64,000 bases of DNA from assembly GCA_963932465.1 (NCBI GenBank), contig OZ010787.1, positions 12,955,284 to 13,019,283 of the forward strand, in the 5' to 3' direction. The stretch comes from Maratus speciosus (Eukaryota; Arthropoda; Arachnida; Araneae; Salticidae). Every line of letters begins with the position of its first letter. Within the stretch, counting starts at the first letter, position 1. Below are positions 12,890 to 24,807 of the stretch, in pieces. The notes under the pieces are model-generated. The model was given only the letters and a program-made list of their open reading frames with translations. It ran no database searches and was not told where the DNA came from. Both the position numbers and the translations under genes were made by a program.

Positions 12890-15150
12890 TTAAAAATACA
12901 AAAATTACTAAAAGAAAAAATATAATGTTTCAAATTTTGTCTAAGTAATTGTAAAATATTTAAAAAACGTTTAATAATATTTCTACATGGTATATACTAA
13001 GTATTCATATAATAGATATTAAAAAGAAAATATATAATGCTTCAAATTTTGGTTAAGTAATTGTAAAATATTTAATAATATTTCTACATAATATTTACTA
13101 AGTATTCATATAAGTTATCACGAGATATTTTTAAATTGTACTAAATATATATATATATATATATATATATCGTATTTCATATTTTGTCTAAGTAATTCTG
13201 AAAGATTAAAAAAAACATTTAATAATATTTCTACATAATAGCTACTAAGCATCCAACTAATATTATACTAAAAAAAATAAATATCATATTTCAAATTTTG
13301 TTTAAGTAATCCCAAAACATTTAATAATATTTCTACATAATATTTACTAAGTATTCAACAAATATTGTACTAAAAAGAAAAATAAATATCATATTTCAAA
13401 TTTCGTATGAGTAATTGTGTTCAATTAAGTAAATACTTACTCGGTATTCAAGATAAAAATAAATACCATATTTCAAATTTTGTCTAAGTAATTATCGCAA
13501 AATATTTAAAAGGCACTATTTAATAATATTTTTTACATAGCAACTACTCAACAATCATATAAGTTATCATGAAATATTTTTAAATAGTACTAAAAAGAAA
13601 AAATAAATATCATATTCCAAATTTTGTCTAAGTAATTGTAAAATATTAAATAATAGTTACTAAGTATTCAAATAATATTGTGCTAAGAAGCAAAAATAAA
13701 TGTCATATTTCAAATTTTGTCTAAGAAATTGTATTCAATTAAGTAAACATTTCAAATTATGCTTCAGTAATTGCAAAACATTTAACGCTATTTCAGCATG
13801 ATATTCACTAAATATTCAACTAATATTGTACTAAAAAGGACAAAAAATTTATAATATTTCAAATTTTCTCTAAGAAATTGTATTTAAGTATGTAAATATT
13901 TACTAAGTATTCATATAATATTGTACTAAAAAGAAAAAATAAATACAATATTTCAAATTTTGTCTAAGAAATTGTATTCAATTAAGTAAATAGTTACTAA
14001 GTATACATATATTATTATACTAAAAAGAAAAATAAATATAATATTTCAAATTTTGTTTAAGTAATTCCAAAACATTTAATAATATTTCAACATAATATTC
14101 ACTAAGTATTCATATAATACTATACTAAAAATAATAAAAAAATTATAATATTTGAAATTTTGTTTAAGTAATTGCAAAACATTTAATAATATTTCTACAT
14201 AATATTTACTAAGTATTCATATAATATTATACTAAAAAGATAAAAATAAATACCATCTTTCAAATTTTGTCTAAGTAATGGTGTTCAATTAAATAATATT
14301 TACTAAGTATTCATATAACATCTTACTAAAAATTGTATTCAATTAAGTAAATACTACTAAGTATTCAACTAATATTCTAAATATTCATATAATATTATAC
14401 TAAAAAGAAAAAATAAATATCATATTTCAAATTTTGTTTAAGTAATTGTATCCAATTAAATAATATTCACTAAGTATTCATATAACATTTTACTAAAAAT
14501 TGTATTCAATTAAATAAATAGTTACTAAGTATTCATATAATATTATACTAAAAAGAAAAAATAAATACAATAGTTCAAATTTTGTCTAAGAAATTGTATT
14601 CAATTAAGTAAATAGTTACTAAGTATTCATATATTATTATACTAAAAAGAAAAAAATAAATATCATATTTCAAATTTTGTACAAGTAATTATGTCCAATT
14701 AAATAATATTTACTAAATATTCAACTAATATTACACTAAAAAGAAAAAATAAATATAATATTTCAAAATTTTGTTTAAGTAATTGTATTCAATTAAGTAA
14801 ATAATTACTAAGTATTCAGCTAATATTATACAAAAAAGAAAAAAATATATAATATTTCAAATTTTGTTTAAGTAATTGCAAAATATTAAAAAAATATTTA
14901 ATAATATTACTATATAATATCTACTAAGTATTCGTAAAATATTTTACTAAAAAGAAAAATAAATATCATGTTTCAAATTTCGTCTAAGTAATTATGTGCA
15001 ATTAAATAATAGTTACTAAGTATTCAACAAATATTGTCTAAGCATTCAACTAATATTGTACTAAAAAGAAAAAATATATATAATATTTCAAATTTTATCT
15101 AAGTAATGGTGTTCAATTAAATAATATTTACTAAGTATTCATATTTTACT
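12890..15150. repeat. Minisatellite of about 95-110 bp units, left arm
   Basis: The recurring words are ACTAAGTATTCATATAATAT, TACTAAAAAGAAAAA, ATTTCAAATTTTGTCTAAGT and TTCAATTAAGTAAATA. Some units carry a longer variant with AACATTTAATAATATTTCTA. The array mirrors 19,860-24,900 in the right arm, where it is interrupted by two transposons. I see no coding potential. Confidence 0.88.
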
Positions 15151-16139
15151 AAAACAAATCATACAATAGTGAAGACATAAGTCAAAGTGTTTAAACACGT
15201 AGTTTAATTAAATTACTCTTGAATCAACTTCACTTAAATTTATTTTTTTCAATTTCTTATCAAATGAATCTTGAGTTAACTTTATTTTATTAATTTCATA
15301 TTAAATTCCTGAAGTTATCCATTAAATAAGTTAATTTTCAATACTTTTAATATATTAGAACGTTTAATATATCCCCCACCATTTGTATAAACAACTGTCA
15401 TTCCCTTATTAATAATGAATATTATCATATGTTAGCATACAATTCTTCAAAAAAGGATAAAACCATTAACGTAATATATATCATTCACCCTGTATATAAA
15501 AACTATTATCTTGTGTTACCATACTATTCTTCAAAAAAGGGTAAAACCATTCACATAATATATATCACTCACCCTGTATATAAAAACTGTTATCACACGA
15601 TCCTTCAAAAAGGATAAAACCGCCATGCAAAATGAATTGTTTAAAACAAAACGTATTCCTATCCTCTTTAATCCGTGTGTTTATTTTTCATAGTGTTCGA
15701 ATATGGTACTCCTATTACAACTTTTAAAGGAATGTTATAATTTGTACATGTATAACTAAAGAAATAAACAATCTTATAACAATTAAAAATGTATAACATA
15801 CCTATAAAATATCCTACTAAAAATCTTAATACTATGATTCATACCTTTCAAGAATTAAAAAAGTTAATACTATTCTTCGAAAAAAGAATAAAACCGTTAA
15901 CATAATGCATATCATATCAATCAATTAATCAATCAGTCATATCAATCAATCAATCATATCATATCATTACTAATATGTATGTTTATTTTGCTATACCTTT
16001 TAGAACTTTTAATAGAGTGTTAGAGTATAATTTGCATATGTATAGCTTAAGAAAACAACAATTCTTTAATAAATAAAAAATATAACATAGGTTTAAAACA
16101 TTAAATTAATAATCTTAACATTATAATTCATACTTTTTA

Positions 16140-16500
16140 AAATTAAAAAGTTTAAAAAAACTTTATAAAATTTAAAAATTAAAACTTTGAAAGAAAAAAA
16201 ACTTTTATAAAATTTAAAAATTAAAACTTTGAAAAAAAAAACCTTATAAAATTTAAAAATTAAAACTTTGAAAAAAAAAAACCTTATAAAATTTAAAAAT
16301 TAAAACTTTGAAAGAAAAAAACTTTTATAAAATTTAAAAATTAAAACTTTGAAAAAAACTTTATGAAATTTAAAATTAAAACTTTGAAAAAATTATAAAG
16401 TTTACAAAATTTAAAAAATTAAAACTTTTAAAAAATTATAAAGTTTACAAAATTTAAAAAATTAAAACTTTGAAATATTAAGTTATCAAAATTAAAATAA
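16140..16500. repeat. Roughly 40-bp A/T minisatellite, left arm
   Basis: About eight units of the form AAATTTAAAAATTAAAACTT followed by TGAAA and a run of A, then CTTTATA, are repeated. The mirror array in the right arm (18,395-18,880) has about twelve units, so copy number differs between arms. Confidence 0.85.
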
Positions 16501-16723
16501 TATTTAAAAAACTTCATAAATTACGTTTGCAAAAGCGAGTTTACCAACTTGTACAATGTACATGTACATGACTTTCAACATGTTATAGTTTAATATATAT
16601 CTTCTTTTTTGTCGTATAGAAGCAATAGGTTTATATATATATATACACACACACACATACATACATATATATACTTAATAAAAATATTTTTAAGTAAAAA
16701 GAAAAAAGTTATAATAATTAAAA

Positions 16724-18135
16724 TTAAAAAATAAATATAGAAGTTTTCCAAAATTTAAAAAAAAAATCTAGTTTTAAAAAAATTTCAAAAAAGCTTTTAA
16801 AAAGTTCAATTAGATTTAAAATAAAAGTATTCAATCATATCAATCAATCAATCAACCAATCAAGATTTCAAATACAAGTAATCAATGAATCATATTAAGT
16901 CAAATTCAAGTCAATTCAAGTATTACAAGTTAGCAGAAAAAATTACAATTTATCAAAAGTGAGTTTGCATATCTATCTGTATATAAGACTTTAAAACTTT
17001 CACTATGTTTTTGTTTAGTATATATGTATTATAACTTTCACTATGTTAAATAATTATAAATCTTTATGTTATCATCCTACCCTCATTATATCCTATAATT
17101 ATACACTTCGAAACGTTAAAAGCGATATATTAATAAGTTCCTCAGTTTAAAAAATTAAAAATATTAAAAATTTTTTTTTAAATTTCTATTGTCTATTATT
17201 TCTATGTCTATTATTTTGTAAAATCTTAAGTAACATGTTATTATATATTTGCAAGCAAAAATCCTATTAAATAACTTTCTTACTCTAGTGAACAAAGATT
17301 GATTTTTATACTGCTAAAGTATGATCATTCATTGTTTAACTGGATAATAATATATTTAGAAGTAACTTAAATTTCCTATAAAATGGAAGTTTTTTATTAC
17401 ATCATTCATAGAATTCAAGTATGAGTATTAACCAAGTTTTATATGTTATAATACGCTATACCAACATTGCAAAACTTTAAAAAACAACTATACTTAAACA
17501 TTCATATAAAAAGCAACAAATTATATATTCATACAACATATTAAAATTCGATATATACATATCGAAAAATATTGGACTTACCGTACTTAGAGTCAGAAAA
17601 GAAATACTCAGTTAATCAGATTGCAGATCATGACGTAATCGATAAGATATCACGTGCTTCCATCATGCCTTCTGGAATGTTCAATGTACAATCAGACTAT
17701 GTTATCAAGTCACGAGGTCTAACTGATATGAGTTGTTATCACGACGTCAGCCATTTTCAATTTAGTTCTTGAATATGTAGGTTGGATATTTTCTTCAGTC
17801 TTATTTTGTGAAATCTTAAGTGCCAGGATATCACGTATTTGCAAACAAAAATCCTATTAAAAACTTCCTCGCTATTGTAAACAAAGATTGATTTTCATAG
17901 TATTAAAGTATAATCATTGATAATATTTGATTGATTACTAAACCGTTATTAATATTATTAATATTAAATATAAAAGGGGAAGCTTTTATATTGCATCATT
18001 TATAGAATTCAAGTTTGAATATTATCCGAGTTTTATATACTTATATAATTTATACTATGTATATATTCTAGTATAAGTAGTTTTTATAAGTATATAAAAC
18101 TTGGATAATATTCAAACTTGAATTCTATAAATGAA
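16724..18135. other. Palindrome spacer with internal direct and inverted repeats
   Basis: This stretch does not pair between arms. Blocks at about 17,210-17,455 and 17,800-18,045 are diverged direct repeats sharing TGCAAGCAAAAATCCTATTA-like and AACAAAGATTGATTTT words. A local hairpin at about 17,995-18,130 has AATTCAAGTTTGAATATTAT on one side and its complement on the other. Between the direct repeats lies a GC-richer island (17,560-17,790). Confidence 0.75.
17560..17790. other. Exon-like, GC-richer island in the palindrome spacer
   Basis: About 200 bases stand out from the very AT-rich surroundings. The plus strand is open from 17,572 to 17,772 (66 codons, but the first codon is TTG). On the minus strand the island ends in GTACGGTAAGTCC, a good match to a 5' splice site. 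A minus-strand ATGGCTGACGTC is followed quickly by a stop. I recognise no protein. It could be a host or non-coding exon fragment, or the remnant of a captured sequence. Confidence 0.3.
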
Positions 18136-18204
18136 TTTAATTATTATAACTTTTTTCTTTTTACTTAAAAATATTTTTATTAAGTATATATATGTATGTA
18201 TGTA

Positions 18205-18238
<34 letters not shown>

Positions 18239-18394
18239 AACCTATTGCTTCTATACGACAAAAAAGAAGATATATATTAAACTATAACATGTTGAAAGTC
18301 ATGTACATGTACATTGTACAAGTTGGTAAACTTGCTTTTGCAAACTTAATTTATGAAGTTTTTAAAATATTATTTTAATTTTGATAACTTAATT

Positions 18395-18880
18395 TTTCAA
18401 AGTTTTAATTTTTTAAATTTTGTAAACTTTATAATTTTTTCAAAGTTTTAATTTTAAATTTTATAAAGTTTTTTTCAAAGTTTAAATTTTTTAAATTTTA
18501 TAAAGTTTTTTTTTTTCAAAGTTTTAATTTTAAATTTCATAAAGTTTTTTTCAAAGTTTTAATTGTTAAGTTTTATAAAAGTTTTTTTCTTTCAAAGTTT
18601 TAATTTTTAAATTTTATAAAGTTTTTTTTCAAAGTTTTAATTTTTAAATTTTATAAAGTTTTTTTTTCAAAGTTTTAATTTTTAAATTTTATAAAGCTTT
18701 TTTTCAAAGTTTTAATTTTTAAATTTTATAAAAGTTTTTTTCTTTCAAAGTTTTAATTTTTAAATTTTATAAAAGTTTTTTTCTTTCAAAGTTTTAATTT
18801 TTAAATTTTATAAAAGTTTTTTTCTTTCAAAGTTTTAATTTTTAAATTTTATAAAGTTTTTTTAAACTTTTTAATTTTAA
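18395..18880. repeat. Roughly 40-bp A/T minisatellite, right arm
   Basis: About twelve units of TTTTTCAAAGTTTTAATTTT followed by TAAATTTTATAAAG. This is the expanded mirror of 16,140-16,500. Confidence 0.85.
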
Positions 18881-21180
18881 AAAGTATGAATTATAATGTT
18901 AAGATTATTAATTTAATGTTTTAAACCTATGTTATATTTTTTATTTATTAAAGAATTGTTGTTTTCTTAAGCTATACATATGTAAATTATACTCTAACAC
19001 TCTATTAAAAGTTCTAAAAGGTATAGCAAAATAAACATACTTATTAGTAATGATATGATATGATTGATTGATTGATATGACTGATTGATTAATTGATTGA
19101 TATGATATGCATTATGTTAACGGTTTTATTCTTTTTTCGAAGAATAGTATTAATTTTTTTAATTCTTGAAAGGTATGAATCATAGTATTAAGATTTTTAG
19201 TAGGATATTTTATAGGTATGTTATACATTTTTAATTGTTATGAGATTGTTTATTTCTTTAGTTATACATGTACAAATTATAACATTCCTTTAAAAGTTGT
19301 AATAGGAGTACCATATTCGAACACTATGAAAAATAAACACACGGATTAAAGAGGAAAGGAATACGTTTTGTTTTAAACAATTCATTTTGCATGGCGGTTT
19401 TATCCTTTTTGAAGGATCGTGTGATAACAGTTTTTATATACAGGGTGAGTGATATATATTATGTGAATGGTTTTACCCTTTTTTGAAGAATAGTATGGTA
19501 ACACAAGATAATAGTTTTTATATACAGGGTGAATGATATATATTACGTTAATGGTTTTATCCTTTTTTGAAGAATTGTATGCTAACATATGATAATATTC
19601 ATTATTAATAAGGGAATGACAGTTGTTTATACAAACGGTGGGGGATATATTAAACGTTCTAATATATTAAAAGTATTGAAAATTAACTTATTTAATGGAT
19701 AACTTCAGGAATTTAATATGAAATTAATAAAATAAAGTTAACTCAAGATTCATTTGATAAGAAATTGAAAAAAATAAATTTAAGTGAAGTTGATTCAAGA
19801 GTAATTTAATTAAACTACGTGTTTAAACACTTTGACTTATGTCTTCACTATTGTATGATTTGTTTTAGTAAAATATGAATACTTAGTAAATATTATTTAA
19901 TTGAACACCATTACTTAGATAAAATTTGAAATATTATATATATTTTTTCTTTTTAGTACAATATTAGTTGAATGCTTAGACAATATTTGTTGAATACTTA
20001 GTAACTATTATTTAATTGCACATAATTACTTAGACGAAATTTGAAACATGATATTTATTTTTCTTTTTAGTAAAATATTTTACGAATACTTAGTAGATAT
20101 TATATAGTAATATTATTAAATATTTTTTTAATATTTTGCAATTACTTAAACAAAATTTGAAATATTATATATATTTTTCTTTTTTGTATAATATTAGCTG
20201 AATACTTAGTAATTATTTACTTAATTGAATACAATTACTTAAACAAAATTTTGAAATATTATATTTATTTTTTCTTTTTAGTGTAATATTAGTTGAATAT
20301 TTAGTAAATATTATTTAATTGGACATAATTACTTGTACAAAATTTGAAATATATTTATTTTTTCTTTTTAGTATAATAATATATGAATACTTAGTAACTA
20401 TTTACTTAATTGAATACAATTTCTTAGATAAAATTTGAAATATTGTATTTATTTTTTCTTTTTAGTACAATATTATATAAATACTTAGTAAATATTTATT
20501 TAATTGAATACAATTTTTATTAAAATGTTATATGAATACTTAGTGAATATTATTTAATTGGATACAATTACTTAAACAAAATTTGAAATATGATATTTAT
20601 TTTTTCTTTTTAGTATAATATTATATGAATATTTAGAATATTAGTTGAATACTTAGTAGTATTTACTTAATTGAATACAATTTTTAGTAAGATGTTATAT
20701 GAATACTTAGTAAATATTATTTAATTGAACACCATTACTTAGACAAAATTTGAAATATGGTATTTATTTTTATCTTTTTAGTATAATATTATATGAATAC
20801 TTAGTAAATATTATGTAGAAATATTATTAAATGTTTTGCAATTACTTAAACAAAATTTCAAATATTATAATTTTTTTATTATTTTTAGTATAGTATTATA
20901 TGAATACTTAGTGAATATTATGTTGAAATATTATTAAATGTTTTGGAATTACTTAAACAAAATTTGAAATATTATATTTATTTTTCTTTTTAGTATAATA
21001 ATATATGTATACTTAGTAACTATTTACTTAATTGAATACAATTTCTTAGACAAAATTTGAAATATTGTATTTATTTTTTCTTTTTAGTACAATATTATAT
21101 GAATACTTAGTAAATATTTACATACTTAAATACAATTTCTTAGAGAAAATTTGAAATATAAATTTTTTGTCCTTTTTAGT

Positions 21181-22566
21181 CAGGGTTCGTTGATATATAT
21201 CGATGGATATATATCATGATATATATCTTGATATATATCCGATATTTATTTTTAAAATATCAAGATTTTTGATATTTTCGATATTTTCAAATTCTTGATA
21301 TTTATTTTCGAAATATCAAGATGTTTGATATTTTGTATGTTTTATATTTATTTTCAAAATATCACTGAGCAAGATAATTTTTATATTTTCTACATTCAAA
21401 GCAAGTGTACAGATGAAATTTCTACCTGTTATTGACTGTGTCATTCTGTAAATAATGAACTTTTGCCTCTAGCAATGACTTTTTTAGGAAAAGAAGAAAA
21501 GAAATCTTTTCCAAGCTTTAGGTTTGAAACTTTTATTTTTAAATGTAGAACTAATAATTATGTGAGACAGTTAATTCAGAACAGCCATTGAAAGATAAAA
21601 TGTAATTTAAATAATCGTTTATATACAGCCAGGGTTCGTTGATATATATTAATGGATATATATTATGATATATATAACCAATATTTATCTTTTAAATATC
21701 AAGATTTTTGATATTTTCATATACTTGATGTTTATTTATTTTCAATATATCAAGATGTTTCATATTTTCTGCATTTGATATTTATTTTCAAAATATGAAT
21801 GTACGCAAGATATTTTTGATATTTTCAGTTGTAGTTTGTAATATTTCAGTGTAAATTAAATAAATTTTCAACTTTTATTGACTGTGTTAATCTGATAAAG
21901 TACTTTTGTCTCTTTTGGATATGACTTTTTTAGCCAAAAAAGAAAACAAATATATTTTTCAAGCTTTGGATTTGAAGCTTTAATTTTTAAATGTTGAACT
22001 AATAGTTATGTGGGACATAATTCATTCAGAACAGTCATTGAAAGATAAACTGATTTAAATAAGCAGTTATATACAGCTTCATTAGAAAATAATCTTTTCT
22101 CAAGTTTTGGTTCAGTTGAGTTTAAACTATACAACATGTTAAGAAATATGAAATAAGACATTTTTTATATTTACATTTATGTTAAAATTTTTCAATTAAA
22201 AAAACTTTTTGTATTTGTTTTAAAAATATCTGATTTTTTTATACTTGATCTTGATACTGAATCCTATACTTAGTTTTTTTTATAAGTGTATAAAGCAAAT
22301 TGTTATTGTTTTCAATTAGTTCATCTTCAATTTTGTTCTAAGTAAAAAAAAAAAAAAAAAAATGCATTTTTAGAATATTGTTTAAGTTTTCATGTTAAGT
22401 GCAATATATTTTAGTTTCTAATCTATATTATGCTCGAAAACATTTATTATCAGCAGTAAGTTGGCTGCTTCGAAAATATCGGATATATATCGAAAATATC
22501 GGATATATATCAAAATATCGGATATTTTTGATATTTTCGAAAATATCATGATATTTACGAACCCTG
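21181..22566. mobile_element. Non-autonomous hAT-type element with 8-bp duplication
   Basis: The left end CAGGGTTCGTTGATATATAT and the reverse complement of the right end, CAGGGTTCGTAAATATCATG, are hAT-style inverted repeats. TTTTTAGT is duplicated on both sides (21,173-21,180 and 22,567-22,574). The left arm carries the empty site as ACTAAAAA at 13,830-13,837. A second left-end-like sequence starts at about 21,630 inside, so the left portion is internally duplicated (about 21,181-21,600 against 21,630-22,080). No transposase frame is present. Confidence 0.88.
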
Positions 22567-23104
22567 TTTTTAGTACAATATTAGTTGAATATTTAGTGAA
22601 TATCATGTTGAAATAGTGTTAAATGTTTTGCAATTACTGAAACATAATTTGAAATATTTACTTAATTGAATACAATTTCTTAGACAAAATTTGAAATATG
22701 ATATTTATATTTGCTTCTTAGCACAATATTATTTGAATACTTAGTAACTATTATTTAATATTTTACAATTACTTAGACAAAATTTGGAATATGATATTTA
22801 TTTTTTCTTTTTAGTATAATATTAGTTGAATACCGAGTAAGTATTTACTTAATTGAACACAATTACTCATACGAAATTTGAAATATGATATTTATTTTTC
22901 TTTTTAGTACAATATTTGTTGAATACTTAGTAAATATTATGTAGAAATATTATTAAATGTTTTGGGATTACTTAAACAAAATTTGAAATACGATATTTAT
23001 TTTTTTTTAGTATAATATTAATTGGATGCTTAGTAGCTATTATGTAGAAATATTATTAAATGTTTTTTTTATCTTTCACAATTACTTAGACAAAATTTGA
23101 AATA

Positions 23105-23141
<37 letters not shown>

Positions 23142-23281
23142 GTACAATTTAAAAATATCTCGTGATAACTTATATGAATACTTAGTAAATATTATGTAGA
23201 AATATTATTAAATATTTTACAATTACTTAACCAAAATTTGAAGCATTATATATTTTCTTTTTAATATCTATTATATGAATA

Positions 23282-24807
23282 CACTATGACGCAAAAGTTT
23301 AGACAATGACGTCATTCAGCTTTAAAATGTAGAATTATGACGTCAGAATTACAAAAACCTGTAAATATATTCAAAAACTGATTTAAAATGCTATGTACAA
23401 AAGACAGTCGTTTTATTTGCTATAATACTAATTTTTTTCATAAAAATTCAAATGTACTTGTCGCAAAAGTTTAGACACTATTCTAAATTTCTTTGAATAT
23501 TCGCTGGCATATGCAAATTTAGAATCGATGATGTCACAAATTTGGAGTACTTAAGTTCTGCAAACGATTGCGCTTCATAGTCGACATGCCGAGAGCTAAA
23601 GAAATTCAAGTGAATGAGGTTTCAAGGATTTGGCAGTTGAAAGGTGAAGGGAAGAGCGTTTCTGAAATTTCTGCTATTATTAATAGGTCAAAAAAATCTA
23701 TTTATCGAGTTTTATCGAGTGGTTCCGAATATAAAGCAAAATGTCGGTCTGGGAGGCCACGTGTGACAAATGTACGAGAGGATCGCCTGATACAAAGACT
23801 AGCGAGTACTCAACAAATGAGCGTACGTGGAGTTCAAAGCTCATCGGGACTCTCTGTATCAAAGGATACGATTCGTAGACGAATTTTGGAAAAAGGAACA
23901 ATCGTTTATAGCAAAATGCAGAAGAAACCAGCTCTGAAACCACATCATAAGTTACAAAGACTTATGTGGGCTCGAAAGCATATGTCATATGGAGAGAAAT
24001 GGCAGTCAGTCATATTTAGCGATGAAAAAAAGTGGAATCTGGATGGTCCAGATGGTTGTTTATCGTATTGGCATGACTTGCGGAAGGAACCTCGACGTTT
24101 TTTTAGTCGCAGACAAGGAGGGGGCTCGGTGATGGTTTGGGCAGCCTTTTGCTATAATGGACAAGTATCTCTGACCTTCACCAGTGGTCGTCAAACTTCA
24201 CAGCATTATACACAGACATTAGAAGAAAACCTACTGCCATTTGCTGAGCTTCTAGGGGGTCCTCAGTGGGAATTTCAGCAAGACAATGCTTCAATTCACA
24301 CTGCAAAACATTCAAAATCTTGGTTTAATTCCCATAATATAAGAGTTCTCGACTGGCCAGCATGTAGCCCAGATCTTAACCCTATAGAAAACCTTTGGAG
24401 CATCATGTGTCGCAAAGTTTATAGCAACGCTAGACAATACTCTTCTGAAAAGGAACTTAAGACATCTATTGAGAATGCATGGTACGATATCGATCCACAA
24501 ACTATGCAAGATTTAGTTTCTTCCATGCAATCTCGTGTATATGACGTAATACATAAGCATGGATGCGCAACCAGGTTTTAAAAATTGTTTATTTCGATTT
24601 TATTTAATTTGTGTCTAAACTTTTGAGACAGCAGTTCATTTTTGTTACCATTTAATTTATTGCAATATGCACAATTCCACTTTTCTTTGTTATAAATATT
24701 GTTTATATGTACAGCACATTAATTTCAAGCAGTGAATTGAAAATTGAATAAATATTTTTCAAAGTATCTAAGAATTTCTTCATTGTCTAAACTTTTGCGT
24801 CATAGTG
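23282..24807 (+). mobile_element. Complete Tc3-like Tc1/mariner transposon
   Basis: Perfect 27-bp terminal inverted repeats begin CACTATGACGCAAAAGTTTA on each side, and TA is duplicated at 23,280-23,281 and 24,808-24,809. The empty site is visible in the left palindrome arm at 13,002-13,003. An internal copy of the end motif (GTCGCAAAAGTTTAGACAC, about 23,460-23,478) and its inverted partner (GTGTCTAAACTTTTGAGACA, about 24,612-24,631) give two likely transposase-binding sites per end, as known for Tc3. The transposase gene is intact. The element looks recently active, but activity itself is not shown. Confidence 0.95.
23586..24581 (+). CDS. Tc3-like transposase, intact (331 aa)
   Basis: This enzyme cuts out the element and inserts it at TA sites. 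I chose the ATG at 23,586 (MPRAKEIQ...), which starts as Tc3-type proteins usually do; the frame is open six codons further upstream but begins there with TTG. Residues about 5-45 form a helix-turn-helix (GKSVSEISAIINRSKKSIYR). GRPR at 56-59 is an AT-hook-like linker, and a second helix-turn-helix spans about 64-103. The catalytic core has D146 (VIFSDEKKWNLDGPDG), D233 (FQQDNASIHTA) and E268 (SPDLNPIENLW), with 34 residues between the last two, hence DD34E of the Tc1 family. A GGGSVMVWAAF glycine-rich box lies between. Length is normal for the family and there is no internal stop. Confidence 0.95.
   Translation: MPRAKEIQVNEVSRIWQLKGEGKSVSEISAIINRSKKSIYRVLSSGSEYKAKCRSGRPRVTNVREDRLIQRLASTQQMSVRGVQSSSGLSVSKDTIRRRILEKGTIVYSKMQKKPALKPHHKLQRLMWARKHMSYGEKWQSVIFSDEKKWNLDGPDGCLSYWHDLRKEPRRFFSRRQGGGSVMVWAAFCYNGQVSLTFTSGRQTSQHYTQTLEENLLPFAELLGGPQWEFQQDNASIHTAKHSKSWFNSHNIRVLDWPACSPDLNPIENLWSIMCRKVYSNARQYSSEKELKTSIENAWYDIDPQTMQDLVSSMQSRVYDVIHKHGCATRF

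Larger units (their letters stand above)
10491..16723 (+). repeat. Giant palindrome, left arm (about 6.2 kb)
   Basis: Read inward from CAGTAGTATAGAAAAGACAG, this arm pairs with the reverse complement of 18,136-27,190 along its whole length. The arms end together near TTATAATAATTAAA. A sampled stretch of about 240 bp (15,183-15,420 against 19,617-19,855) shows one mismatch. Inside are a three-unit repeat (11,200-11,640), a duplicated 155-bp block (12,590-12,890), a minisatellite of about 95-110 bp (12,890-15,150), a duplicated 100-bp block (15,425-15,620) and a 40-bp minisatellite (16,140-16,500). The 62- and 64-codon frames at 15,429-15,617 and 12,273-12,467 recur in the other arm only because the DNA is the same. 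Confidence 0.92.

Noticed and set aside
15429..15617. 62-codon frame, identical in both arms (also 19,400-19,588)
   Set aside because: It reads through a duplicated 100-bp block, which makes its repeated peptide. No start context, domain or transcript signal supports it.
23568..23585. Upstream start for the Tc3-like transposase
   Set aside because: The codon at 23,568 is TTG. The first ATG is at 23,586 and gives the usual MPR start, so I moved the start there.
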